This document shows positions 38,001 to 50,231 of a stretch of DNA of 64,000 bases, one piece after another (the stretch's first letter is position 1; each line of letters opens with the position of its first letter). The notes below the pieces were generated by a model. It was not told where the DNA came from. It ran no database searches and worked only from the letters and a program-made list of their open reading frames with translations. A program made the translations under genes and the position numbers. The stretch is from Druceiella hillmani (taxonomy: Eukaryota; Arthropoda; Insecta; Lepidoptera; Hepialidae): contig JAYKKI010000087.1 in NCBI GenBank assembly GCA_039881145.1, positions 7,326,001-7,390,000 of the forward strand, written 5' to 3'.

Positions 38001-40871
38001 CTAATGAATTACATTTACAACAAAAAAAAGTATCTATTGAATTGTATTTTCAAGGATATAGGCAAATCAAATTTGATGTCAAGGATAACTGGGTATTTTA
38101 TGCTTAAATGACCTGCTATAAATATCTTTTTTTACCATAAAAACCTTCAGTTCTGTAACCCATACTCATCGTAAATAGAATAGTCTTATCATGAAACGTT
38201 TTGGCTCTAAATGGCATTCAAAACTTACGTTTCAGGATTATGTTTGTTTGTAGTATACAATACCAATGGTTTTTAGATCCTGGGCAAAGACGAAATAATT
38301 TTTTTGTGTCTTTCATATTAGACAATTTTAGAACAAAACAATACTCAGGTTTTTTTACTAATGTTTCACGTTCAATACTAAGGTGAGTTTTCAGTGATGA
38401 GACTTTCATGATATAGTATGAAAGAATTTCAAAGCAGATATGTCATGATGTGGCTTATTATTTTCATCTGTGAAAACAAATTGAACATGAATATACTCAG
38501 AATCATATTTTCAACTTTTTAAAACTGCTCGACTTGTTAGAACTGCTTGAGAAAAGTGCGGCAATCTTTTTTACAATGGTCATCATAAAATTTATTTGTA
38601 TATATGAGTATGCAAGTGACAAACATTTCCCAACATGTACATTGTGACTTAAAAAATCGTCAATTATGTTTGTTCATTCTTGCCAGTAAACAACAGATAT
38701 TCTTATTGTTGCTATAAATAAATAATTTACTCAAAATGAAAAAAGTGATATTGTGTAGTTAAACGGTTTTATATTATATCCAGTCTTAATAGATTTGGTC
38801 ATATCCTGTTCCAATAAATAAGGAAAAAGTAAAATAATTTGACAAATTTTTAATTGAGTAGGGATCGAGGAAAAAAGAAGTCATGCATTTTTTTTAAATT
38901 AAAACATTGTTTTTTGTTACGCGATATAGTTTATATTATATTTTTTTTTGTATTCAAATAAAAATAGCTTTCAGTTCGGGGTGTCGAGCAGCGCTAGCCA
39001 CAAAGTTCATCTACTATTCAAACACAAAATTTATTTATTATTAGTTTATTTATTTACTCGTCATTCGACCAACAAGCTTTATCTGTATACAGTCTTGTTT
39101 ACTTTGAATTCCACAAAACGGGGATAGTTACTCTACTTAAAACGTAACTAAGGATACGGGATATTCCACATAATATTTTTAAATTTCTTCCAAATATTTT
39201 GAGTTTTTTGTGTATCACATTTTGAAACTTACATACCACCATTAGTAAGCGTATTATAATTAGAAAAGCGCTGCCTTATGCCATTTACTCTATTTTACTT
39301 AATATAATTAAAACATTATAACCACGTATTGTCGTGGTTGATTCTGATATTATTTGTCCTTTCCCGCATATAAACTTATTGAAAATTATGATAGTTCATT
39401 TCGTTTTAATTTTACCATGAAGCTTTTTTTAAGTGCTTATCAGCCAACGATAATATATTGTCATTTATGACGTATCCATTAACTGTGAAATTCTCATGTG
39501 ACCTCGTTAAAATATCGCCTATTACTCTAAAATGTTTTGATAATAAATTTGTTTATTCCTATCATCTTCAGTAACTGCAAAATTGCCTCCCATTATTAGA
39601 TTTTTATGCTAAATGTATGTTTTAATTTCATATGAAATGGCGGCAAGCATAAATTAATAATGCAAGGGTATATTTGTAAATATATAGCTTAATTCCTTGC
39701 AATGTTCATTTTATAAAATATTTTTATAATCTTTATAAAATCTCCTATTGTTTTTATCATCCTCATGCTTTGTTGGCTTTATCAAAATTATATTTATATT
39801 TATTGTAATAAATTTAAACTTTAAGTGTAACAAAATGGATAAAAGAATATATACTAAATATGTTTTTATTATATTCATAGAATATATTTTCTGAAAAAAA
39901 TGTTTTTGGAGGCAAAAAATAATTTATGAAATGGAAAAACACCTTACTGAATTTTTATTGATCTCCCTATACGTTTGTTATTGCACAAGCTATAATTTTA
40001 ACCATAATAATCTTATCAAAATAATATATAAATTATATTAAAAGCTATCTTACCACTTCACTCAATAGTCCATTCGTTTTGTTATAAACTCATATTAATG
40101 ATATAGTTTAAAATGATAGCATTCCATTATGAAACCACTCACTACAAATTGTTTTATAATTATTTTTCTTCAATTCTAACTGATTTTTTAATTTCAGGAA
40201 TTAGGTACTTTCAATGAATACGTCTCGATATAGGATAAATTTATTTGTGTTAGATATTAGTCCCAAAATAGCTGTTAATTTTTAATAAAGTTTAAAATCA
40301 GAATCCATTTACGTTCTGCAGTAAAATATGCTTAAAATAAATCTGTCTCAAGTGCATTCTAAAGTAGACATTATTAAATATAAAGTTTTGTGTTTTAATA
40401 TTTATTGTGCCAGAGAAGTGCCTATTATTCATTCAATTTAAGAAATATAATTAGAATTGCATGCAGACAACCATTAATTTTATTGACTTCACAAATGTTT
40501 CCATTACAAAATCTCTTGCTGAATCCTTTTTCAAGTGATTTCATTTGAAGGAGATTCAATTGTTTAGATAACCTTTTTATAAAAAGTTATATTGTCCAAA
40601 GAGCAATCATATGAATGAAATGGTCTTTATTCTACAGTGAAGTTATCTGTGAAAATTTCAAAACACGGAACCATTCTAGTGGTCTCGTTTATAAAAATAA
40701 TTTGTTGGAAAAGCAACAATTTTATTACATCATAAAGCAAACACATTATTTTCAAAAGTAGTTTTCTCAATTGGTTTTATGATTTCTTTTATTTAATTAT
40801 ATCATAAACAATTTTTACCACTAGCCATAACATCTGTATAAATGGTTTAAAATTTTGGCGTGGAAATAGAA
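38001..40871. other. AT-rich non-coding DNA, partly unexplained
   Basis: At 38150-38650 both strands show short open frames and a composition like the neighbouring mariner, but I could not fit them to a transposase. The rest holds no gene, RNA or clear repeat. Confidence 0.4.
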
Positions 40872-41060
40872 TCTATATGTTAATATTTGAAGAGAAAACT
40901 TTGTAGTCCTTTTTTATCACGTTGAGCGGACGGAGGAGTATTTGGTATATTTAGAGTTCATACAAAGAAGTAGTAAAAAAGATAAAATTTATAAATAAAA
41001 TATGATGCAAATATATTAAATTATAAATTACAAATACAGTAAAAGATTCATTGTTTACAT
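40872..41060 (+). mobile_element. Solo Helitron 5' end
   Basis: TCTATATGTTAATATTTGAA at 40872, preceded by A, aligns with the start of Helitron 2 at 53283 (TCTATATATTAATACGTGAA). The match continues through AAAACTTTG, CTCC/GTCCTTTTT and the very similar GCGGACGGAGGAGTA, then TTGGCATAT/TTGGTATAT and TAGAGTTCATA. It runs on loosely into an A-rich stretch. No coding region follows, so this is a non-autonomous or truncated copy. Confidence 0.75.
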
Positions 41061-41440
41061 TTATATTTGCCATATTATTACGTATTTTATTGTATTACCG
41101 CTGTAAATTTTGTGCGATTTTAAATATTCCTATCTGTGGATCAAGGCAAGAGGCAAAAAAGTGTTTATTTTATATTTATGGTTTACATTTTAGTGAAATA
41201 TAGCTTGCGTAATACACATGTGTAGCAAAAAAAAAATTTACAGTATTTTATGTACGGTAGACACTAAAAAGAAGAAGTTATATTTTTAAGAAAATTCGCA
41301 AAGCGTGCAACGTATTATAACAATTATTAAATATTGAAAAAAAGTAGTATGATTTAAAAAAAATAGATGTATTGCAATGCAACTACATGAGTAGGTAATA
41401 CTATTACAGATTAAAGTCCCAAAGTTTCTTAACTTTACAG

Positions 41441-41477
<37 letters not shown>

Positions 41478-43331
41478 GTTATAAATCATATATATAAATA
41501 TAGTCATAAACGTTATAAATGATTTTGGTGCCGTAATTAAGATGCACGACGGGAATACACAAAATGTTTGAGATGATTTGTTTTTTTATAATGTGCCAAT
41601 ACACGGTCTTGTAGTAACAGAATGGAAAGCTAATAGAGACATCGTGTCACTATTGCATGTAGAGAGGGTAGACTATTAAAGATATTGAGTTCGGATTAAA
41701 ATGGCTGCAGTCAAATACATAGGGTTTCCGGTCTTACGAGCCTATATCCGTGCATAAGCGAAACCTACTCCGACATCTTTATCAAACCGACTACAATCAC
41801 AATAAATCTTTCTGTTTGTTCCGAAATTTATCAATCAATAATGAATATTTCACGTATTCTCATAAATGATTCGAAGTACTATGTAAAAATTTATTAACCA
41901 TTGGAGTATGACTTTAAATTCTTAATGTATTTTAAATCACTTAACATCGCCGCACCTATTATTTGGTGCTTGCACTTTCCTTAGTGTATGGGCCTTAAAA
42001 AATATTTTTAAATTAAAACATAGCCTATACGTTACCCCAGACCCAACATAATCGACGGGTAATAATTTGATCCAAGTTCAGTGAGAAGCTTTTCCGTGAT
42101 GCGCGAACGAATAAAGAGGCTCGCGGACAAATATTCCAAAAATTATATATCTTTATTCCATTATTTTATTATGTTTCCCTAAATCGTTTTTGGTCATAAA
42201 CAAGTTCAAGGCACAGATACGCCAATTTTATAATTTTATTATATGCCCAGACGGATTTAAAATATACTAGTACCATATATAGAAATACGAATCGAATAGC
42301 TTAGCATTTCCTTGTTTTTGTACTAATAATAAATCAATTTTTTAAAATATTAAATGCCTATAATTTTTGAATCGGTGAACCGATTCCGATGAAATTTTTT
42401 AGGGTAAAATATTTTTTCATATCACGCTCCATACTTCCAAAAAAAAATTATCTTAATTATGTTAGTAGTTTTTACGTGATACTTGTTCAAACAAATACAG
42501 AGCAGACAGACAAAAATTGCAAAAACGATAAATTTGCCTTCATTTACTTTTACGAAAAAACGAACAAAAAAAGCACGAAAAAAAATGTTAGGGGCACATA
42601 TCTCCTAAATATATTTTTTCATTCATATCTTCAGTGCTCATAAAAACTAATTCTACAGTTTTATTCTATTGTATTGATTAAAATTACCGGAGAGTAATGT
42701 GTATTGCGCGTTGCTATTTTGTTAAGCGTACTACAGTGCACGCGGCATTACATCAATTATTCTTATTATCGAGCGTTCTTCTTAATTCATGAAAAAGGAA
42801 AACGATTTAGAATAGCAGACGTATAGAGGGGTATACTATGAAAAAGTTGCCCTAGGGAATATTTCTACATTTGAGATATAGGGCACTGTCTAAATAATGA
42901 AAACATATTGCTACGTGAGGGTTCTTGCTGCACCTCTACTGAAAAATTTAGTCCAACTTAATTTTGTAGTATTTTATTTAAAAGTAATATTCCGAAATTT
43001 TCATTAGAAGATTATTTACTTAACGAAATTCTCGCAAAACCGACCGAACCCAGTCATAATTTTTATCAATATAGGATAACAACCAAACATTTTTAATTAA
43101 TAAAGTGTTTTCATTACAATATTAATAAAAATTAATTAACTGCGATCGACTCCAGGTGCAAGATAGCAAACATTTTAAATTAATTTCCATATAGAGGTTG
43201 TTTTTTACGAGTACTATATTAAATGATTACAGAATGTCTGGTTGTTGTCGGTGACTTTGACCACGTCGGATTAAATAGATAGTGTATCTGCAAATTTCGT
43301 TTGCAGTAAATTAAATTAAGTAAATAAAAAA
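41061..43331. other. AT-rich DNA with possible Helitron-related sequence
   Basis: Contains the TA microsatellite at 41444-41475. At 42370-42530 the blocks AACCGATTCCGATGAAATTT, TAGTAGTTTTTACGTGATA, ACAAATACAGAGCAGACAGA follow the same plan as the 5' leader of Helitron 1 (AAAATCCGTCGAGTAG, then a CAGA run), so this may be another 5' relic. Nothing coding was recognised, including the open frame at 42389-42643. Confidence 0.4.
41444..41475. repeat. TA microsatellite
   Basis: Uninterrupted TA run; the minus-strand open frame across it is an artefact. Confidence 0.95.
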
Positions 43332-43405
43332 AACTTTCACTCTCAATCCATAAATACCTTAAAAATTCCTTAACCAACTTTCACTCTCAATTCATAAATA
43401 CGTTA
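43332..43405 (+). repeat. Two-copy direct repeat, 44 bp period
   Basis: AACTTTCACTCTCAATCCAT at 43332 and AACTTTCACTCTCAATTCAT at 43376, each continuing into AAATAC(C/G)TTA. Confidence 0.9.
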
Positions 43406-44130
43406 GACAGGAGACCCTTGTCACGGTATAGGTTTTTGAAATAAATACTATTGAATTATTCAATCTATGCAAAAGCATAATTTTTTTCATCTCGGACTGC
43501 TAGGTAAAAATGTTGAAAAAGCCATTCATATTCTCATTTTTCTAGAGTTTATGAAGGATGACGAAATATATAAGTCTCGTTTACGACTTTTTGTTTTTTT
43601 GACAGTGGAATTTTATAAATCCTTTCTTTTGGTCGTTATGGAGGAAATATTTTCTCAAGGGGTTATTTGTCTAAAGCTGGGGCTACGAGTTAATCGATGA
43701 GGTTTAATTATTGTACATACCTACATATTCATCTAATTTAATAATATTTAAATTATACGTGAATTCGTTAAACTTGCGAATTGGTTGATGAAAAATCTTT
43801 AGCTGTTTGACTTGTCTATGATATCAGGGAAAGCAATAAATTACGGTATTATGTTTAATGTATGCATGAAAGAACCACATAAATAGGCTTAGAAGAACTA
43901 AACATTCACAACAGTTAAAATTTAAAACAAATGGACTGAGCCTTATAAAATGATTAAAAAATATAACGATCCCTATTATGTTCTCTGCATTGTCTAATTT
44001 ATATAATTGAAACAAATTGCAAAAGGTTCGTTCACAGATAGGATAATTTTAGCTATAGTTATGTCAAACAACGAAGTATTATCATATTGACAAAAGAGAC
44101 TAAAGTTTAATAAGTGGAATGAATTGTTAA
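43406..44130. other. AT-rich DNA, no gene recognised
   Basis: A 77-codon open frame at 43467-43700 (plus) has no known motif. It is long enough to mention but not to call. Confidence 0.4.
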
Positions 44131-44640
44131 TATGTAATAGACAAATCGTAGTTATAATCCCCGTGCAAGCGAAAGGCAATCGTGTAGAGGGCTTTTCGTA
44201 TTTCATGTAATCATTAAGTTTTAAGTGATTATTGTGCCCTAAACAAAAGGATAATCCTTTTGTTGTCGGAATTATTAATAAATTCGATATCAGATTCTAT
44301 TTATAGTAGTACTGAAATAGCAAGTAAACGAAGTGTACGATGATATGTCCCGTCATGGTGGGTGTACCCAGATGTCAACTGTAATACACAATATGTAATA
44401 GACAAATCGTAGTTATAATCCCCGTGCAAGCGGAAGGCAATCGCGTAGAGGGGTTTTCGTATTTCATCTAAACATTAAATGTTAGTGATTATTGTGTCCT
44501 AAACAAAAGTATAATCCTTTTGTTGTCGGAATTATTAATAAATTTGCTATCAGACAATATTTGTAGTAGTAGTGAAATAGCAAGTAAACGAAGTATACGG
44601 TGATATGTGCGCCAACCTAGATGTCAACTGCATATCAACA
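44131..44640 (+). repeat. Two-copy tandem duplication, ~261 bp unit
   Basis: Unit 1 starts TATGTAATAGACAAATCGTA at 44131 and unit 2 at 44392. Both run through ATAATCCCCGTGCAAGCG, GGCAATCG(T/C)GTAGAGGG, TTTTGTTGTCGGAATTATTA and GAAATAGCAAGTAAACGAAG to GATGTCAACTG. The units are over 85% alike by eye. Unit 2 lacks about 14 bases near its end (CATGGTGGGTGTACC region). Unit 1 holds the palindrome CAAAAGGATAATCCTTTTG (44244-44262), which has one mismatch in unit 2. No coding frame is maintained. Confidence 0.9.
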
Positions 44641-47035
44641 AAGTGGTGTTTTGACTAGAAAGATAAAAGTTGCTACAATTTGTTTTTTTTTTGACCATAC
44701 TATTTCAATATTTATTTAAAACTAAGTATACCGGCGATTTACTTATAGTAATAATATTTGTATCTTGGTAGTAAGGAATAAAAATGAGTTGATCTTATTT
44801 CACCTTGAAATTAAATGGCTGAAATACTAACACTTAATTTCAATTTTTAAACCCGCGTTTTTGGATACAAGCACATGAGCGCATAGAACTGATAAATGAA
44901 CTTATTTCATAGGAACATAAAGCTTAAATTTTTACCTGAAAACCATTTATTATTGTAGCTAAAGTTCTGTTAAAATTAGTGGAGTGATTTTTGCTTGCTT
45001 CTCTAACAATCATACAAACAGTTATAAAGATAAACAGAGTAAAAATCACTTACCGATTATTTGGTCAAGATCGAAGTTTGTCTAGATATTAATGTGAATT
45101 TAAATATTATACCACTAATATTGGAGTCGATTCAGTAGTCTCTCCGTTTTACACTAATATAATTAATAACAATCTTACCGCAAGAAACTTACGGCTAAAC
45201 GTTGCAAATTCAGTGAAAATATTTAAAAATACATAGTCAACTAACAAATGCGAATTACGCCCAAGTACTTAGGATTTGGTATTAACTTTTTCTACGATTA
45301 AATTATATAGAATTCAAGCTAAATAACTACAAAAATGTTTTTTTCAGCAATATCAATTTTATTGTTGCATTTGAATTTATATCAATCAATTTAAAAAAAA
45401 ATGTGTGGAGGAAAATTATTTTTATCAAAAATAAAAATTCTGTAATATACAAAAAAATTTTCTATTTATCTGTCGTATATTTACTCTAAATTCTATATAA
45501 TTTCAATGTAGATAAGATATAATTAAAAACAAAACCTAATAGCATGTTTGAAATGATTCCTCAATAAATGCAATTATAACGCTGTGTATCAAAGTATAAT
45601 ATTTTCGCCTAAATAAGAATGGTAAAAAAATTACACTATTGAATCTTTTATTATTTTTTCAATAGTATGGTTCATTTCAAAATTAAATTAATAAAATCTT
45701 GGCAGCATTATATTAAAAAATACTAAATTAATTTCAGAAAATGCTATTTCAACTTATTGGCACAGTTTTTTCACTTATTGATACAGTTTCTAATTTTTAC
45801 AAGTAAAAGATGAAGTTAAATTTATCTTAGTATAATTTATAATTAACTTTAGTTCCATGAGCTACCTATTAAGAAAGGTGTCCCTATGACGGTACACAAA
45901 GGAGGTAATATATTTAAAGGTAAAAATCCTTTATATTGAACAGTGTATAAACGCTATAATAAAATTATTTTCCACGCTAATAGCCTTTTACCTGTTAAAT
46001 CTCTGACATGCGTCAAAATACCGTGAATTTCTCAAAAACTGTAAGATTTAAGATAATGGCTATAGTTTTCCTGTAAATGTCTAGCCAGATTTTAACATCC
46101 CTGTTTTTTATAAATTTTGATTCATTGGTATCCAAAATATAAGCCGTGGCAATGTACTTTTTTGAACATTTTGCTACATTTCTCTGAGACGACAAAATTC
46201 AAAAATTTGTTTTTCTTCATGATAAATTTCTCCTGATAATGACACTCACGATTTGGGAAATTAAAATGAAGTCAGTAAGTAAGTAGAGTACTTAACGTGG
46301 CCCCTGTTAAACTATTATATAAATATTATGTAGAAAGGTAGAAATAAATTGCAAAATATGGGGATTAATATAAATTATTTATACGAAAATTTTGAGGTTT
46401 CTCCGTCAAATACTTGGACCTGAGAAATAGTTCCATGGTTAAAGTGTTTCTAGTGAAATTGGCTCTGAGAAGCCAATGAAGAAATACGTTAACTATCTTA
46501 TAAGGTTTCCATTTTGAGATACTAAACCCCAAAAATGAGTAAAAAATATTTTTGGTTCACACTTTGACCAAGATCTTAAATGTTAGGCACTATGAACAAT
46601 ATTGATTTGCTTGATCTAATTTGTAAAAAATATTTGCTTGAATAAAATTACATAAAATACTGTGCACACTATTTCAGTACTAAACATATAAACTAGCTCG
46701 TAAACAGTTGCCTCGCATAATTCCTCATCATCACCCACGATTCATTATCGCGAGTGGACGTTGCGTGTTGTTGAGACTATAACGACGCTCCGAGCTGATT
46801 GTGAGACAACATATTTACATTCAAAATAATTGGACATTTATTTGACCACATCGTATACAAATATGTTATCTGATAGCTTGATTAAATAACTTACGATACT
46901 TTTTGTGGAATATAGGTGTGGTAACTCGAGACTTCGTGTCGGCTGGGATGCTCGCTCGAATTGAATTTCAGGACATTTGGTTCATTTACAATTGAAAAGA
47001 ATGCTGCAGGAGAAGTTATGATAAAATATTAGTTT

Positions 47036-47037
<2 letters not shown>
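44641..47037. other. AT-rich DNA, no gene recognised
   Basis: GC-richer patches at 46720-46800 and 46915-46980 have no recognisable content. At 44960-45060 a TTAAAATTAGTGGAGTGATT block followed by ATACAAACAG and AAACAGAG vaguely recalls Helitron leader sequence. Confidence 0.4.
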
Positions 47038-47076
<39 letters not shown>

Positions 47077-47085
47077 CATATATAA
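47038..47085. repeat. TA microsatellite
   Basis: TA run ending in ACATACATATATA. Confidence 0.95.
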
Positions 47086-48000
47086 ATGTGATAATTATTA
47101 CATTAAAACATCGACTGTTAACCTATTTAAACAAATCAACAAAACGCTAAATATTGAGCGAGAAGCAGATGTTTACTTTTTACATATTTAAAAACCATTT
47201 ATTGTCCTGGAGACTTATTTTTCAAGCATAACGTATGTCATAACTATAAAAATAGATACGAATGTTTGCGTCTAATAATCTTATAAAGGTGAAACACGCT
47301 AAAGATTTGGTTACCTAGAAATATTATAAAAAACTCAGGAAATTTATAATTTCCATAGCAATATAAAAGCGCGCTATTCGAATAAGCACAGCACGAATCA
47401 GTGTATATGGACTGAGCTTACATAAATGAGCTAATGCTTTTATTATTCATACAATTGTTCCAAAACAGATTATAATGTAGAACTAAAGTAATGTAAAATT
47501 AAAACTATTAATCATAGAAAGGTCGTCCGTCTGTATTAAATATCAATAGTATTATGATATATCTGCAGTCACAATGAAAACCCTCTTCCAACACTCGGTA
47601 ATATAAGCGCTGTATTTAGACCAACCAAGACGCGCGTCATCTGGGAGTTGTAACCGCAGTCACGATTGCGCCATATCGCTGAAATCCAATGCAGTTACAG
47701 TGAATCGGACGAGAAACACCGTTAGTGTATGAGTGTGTTTAACCTTAACTGCAGTAGAGATAGAACACGAAAAAGAAACTACAAGGCAGTATTATTACAT
47801 CATACGTTTCTACTTTCTGTATTTTCTAGACAAACTATATTATTAGGTTCTCAAATTGATCAAAAGTAGTTTATGATAGTGATTTATTAAGCTGAGATCG
47901 ATTTATACTTAATAAATCTCGTGGCAATTAAATACAGTAACATAGGTGCCAAAATAAGATCTAAAGTCTTTACAGCGCTTATATACAACGCTTATATCTA
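47086..48000. other. AT-rich DNA upstream of the LINE fragment
   Basis: A moderately GC-rich patch at 47600-47760 shows no frame or motif I recognise. No gene called. Confidence 0.45.
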
Positions 48001-48420
48001 GTGTTTGAACGTATTGTTCACGGTTAACTTGTTACTTTCTTCAATGCTCATAATTCTCTAAATTCACTTCAATCTGGCTTTAAAGCTGGCCACAGTACCT
48101 CAACTGCCCATGTTAAGGTTACTGATGATATACGCTTGGCTATGGATAATACACAAGTCACTGTCCTCGTGCTTCTTGATTTCAGCAGTGCGTTCAACTC
48201 TGTTGACTTCGATATTATTCTTGCCCGCTTGAAATATCTTAATATATACCAACATTCACTTGAGTGGTTTAGTTCATATCTTCATGGACGCAGGCAATGT
48301 GTTAAGTTGTCAGATACGTATTCTGAGTGGACTGATCTCACAGCTGGTGTACCTCAAGGTGGAGTTCTATCGCCTCTCCTCTTCTATTATTTGTTAATGA
48401 TTATTTATTGATGATGTTGT
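48001..48420 (+). pseudogene. LINE reverse transcriptase, first half
   Basis: The frame opens VFERIVHG, then a TAA at 48025-48027, followed by LVTFFNAHNSLNSLQSGFKA and GHSTSTAHVKVTDDIRLAMD. VTVLVLLDFSSAFNSVDFDI carries the first catalytic Asp (LDFS), and TAGVPQGGVLSPLLF is the conserved RT block 4 to 5 signature. The frame should continue into a FINDIVKN-type stretch but instead meets TGA codons in an expanded TGATGA segment. Confidence 0.9.
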
Positions 48421-48496
48421 TAAAAACTCTTTACTGATGATTACTGTGATGATTGTGATGATGATGATGACTATTTATTGATGATGTTGTTAAAAA
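48402..48496 (+). repeat. 70 bp duplication with GAT expansion inside the LINE
   Basis: TTATTTATTGATGATGTTGT plus TAAAAA occurs at 48401-48426 and again at 48472-48496, separated by TGATGATTACTGTGATGATT-like repeats. The second copy is in frame with the downstream RT; the first introduces the stop codons. Replication slippage on GAT units is the simplest origin. Confidence 0.85.
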
Positions 48497-49300
48497 TATT
48501 TCTATCAATTATCATCTCTATACTGATGACCTACAAATCTATGCGCACTCGAACCTTCATTCCTTATCAAAAACCATAGACATCCTTAATTGAGATCTTG
48601 CTTTAATTGGTCAGTGGCCTCAGGAAATGGGTCTTTTGGTTAACCCAAGTAAGTCACAAGCTATCATCATCGGTAGTCAACGACTGACATCTAAAGTAAA
48701 CCTACCTAGTTTACCGAAATTAGTGCTAAATAGTACAATAATACCATACACGTCCACTGTTAAAAACCTGAGCCTACTGATCGATCAAAATCTTAATTGG
48801 CGGCCTCAAGTAAATGATGTTAGTCGTTGTGTTTTCAACAGGATACACTCTTTGAAACGTCGTCAAAATGTTCTACCGACTACAACAAAAATCTACCTTT
48901 AGGAAACACTTTTAATACCATTATTCGATTATGGAGACGTGTGCTATCCTGATATTTGTGCAACTTCACACTTCTTTATAACATATTAAAAAATCATCAT
49001 AGCCCAAATTATCTTAGTTTAAAGATTTGTCTACTTACGGCCTTGGGCTGTAATCTGAAAGTTCACACACCCTACTTATTCCTAAACATACCTCTGCCAC
49101 TTACGAAAAATCATTCACTTTCCAAGCAGCAAAAATTTGGAATCACCTGGATCCTGACATCAGGAAAACCAAGTCTCTAAATATTTTCAAAGATCGAGAG
49201 AAAAAGTCCTGCATTCCCTGAAAACTTTTCCTGTATGTCCTTGTGCTTTCCTGTCTTTCCCATCCCAAATCATGTCAATATTTTGTGTTCTTTTTTAATT
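48470..49300 (+). pseudogene. LINE reverse transcriptase, second half
   Basis: From 48472 the frame reads FIDDVVKNISINYHLYTDDL followed by QIYAHS. The catalytic box is YTDD (48519-48530), where the family usually has YADD. Then come MGLLVNPSKSQAIIIGSQRL (48627 on), TVKNLSLLIDQNLNWRPQVN and RIHSLKRRQNVLPTTTKIYL, then a TAG at 48900-48902. Later frames give ETLLIPLFDYGDVCYPD, LLYNILKNHHSPNYL and AKIWNHLDPDIRKTKSLNIF-like text. All these blocks are in the expected order for CR1/Jockey-type ORF2. Confidence 0.88.
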
Positions 49301-49454
49301 TACTTTTGTATTTTTTTTGTCTAATGTGCTATGAAGAATTTTCATTCTAAAATCTCTTACAGTCTATCAAATAAATTTCAACACAAATTGTTATGGTTGA
49401 CTGGAAGAGATTGCTCATGTAACAATAAGTCCGTCATATGTACTATACATAACA

Positions 49455-49505
49455 GTTAATAATAAATAATAAATAAATAAGTAAATAAATAAATAAATAA
49501 AATAT
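49455..49505 (+). repeat. TAAA-type LINE tail
   Basis: AATAATAAATAATAAATAAATAAGTAAATAAAT-like short repeat directly after the LINE 3' region. Confidence 0.8.
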
Positions 49506-50109
49506 TTATCCAGCTTAACAGAGAATTTAAGAACAAAAATATTCGATTTAATGGGTATTTTTTTTAACATTTTGGTTAAATTACTTTTCAAGTAAGATGT
49601 CAGAATTACCTAACGTAAAATAATTACCTCCATGAAATGCTTTACATCACATTTGGACAAAGTTGAAAAGAATTCAAGGCAAAAAGATGTTTTGTAATAT
49701 TTCATAAAAAAAATTATTCCGGATGCGACCAAGACAATAACGATTGTGATCAGACTACGTTGCGGGTATTTTGATAGCAAACTGTGTCTCTTGTTTCATG
49801 TATATATCTTCTATCCGTAGATTAATAGAAGTTAAAAGCAGAAATATTGCAAGTTAGATCGACACGAATTATTTTCACGATTTCGCACCAAACGTATTAC
49901 TTATAAGCTGCCTTATAATTCATTGCGATAAGCGACTCATTCGTTATTTGGTTTAAATGTAAGGTACTCTTCTTCAAAACTTTGGTTTAATGTGACTTAA
50001 TTCATTATTATAATAAAAGGAATTAGGAAAAAGGAATTTCTTTGAGAGTAAATATTTCGGTACGAAACTGTTCCGATAAAAAATAATTGAACAAGTTATA
50101 TGGATATTA
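49506..50109. other. AT-rich DNA, no gene recognised
   Basis: Nothing beyond AT-rich sequence between the LINE tail and the microsatellite. Confidence 0.5.
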
Positions 50110-50134
50110 TACATATATATATATACATATATAC

Positions 50135-50192
<58 letters not shown>

Positions 50193-50198
50193 GTATAT

Positions 50199-50229
<31 letters not shown>

Positions 50230-50231
50230 AA
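50110..50231. repeat. TA/CATA/TATG microsatellite
   Basis: Compound TA run with CATA and TATG interruptions. The minus-strand open frame across it is an artefact. Confidence 0.95.

Larger units (their letters stand above)
48001..49500 (+). mobile_element. 5'-truncated LINE (CR1/Jockey group)
   Basis: A non-LTR retrotransposon remnant holding the reverse transcriptase core and the part after it, then an AT-rich 3' region ending in TAAA/AATAA repeats (49455-49505), the usual kind of LINE tail. The 5' part (endonuclease and start of RT) is absent, as expected from incomplete reverse transcription. The frame is broken by several stops and frame changes. Confidence 0.85.

Noticed and set aside
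37200..38111. Plus-strand open frames of 111 and 67 codons
   Set aside because: They lie opposite the decayed mariner transposase, whose blocks are clear on the minus strand.
38150..38650. Possible further DNA transposon next to the mariner
   Set aside because: Short frames on both strands could not be matched to a transposase in any consistent block order.
44131..44640. CRISPR-like or satellite array
   Set aside because: Only two units, no regular spacers, and the context is eukaryotic; described as a simple tandem duplication.
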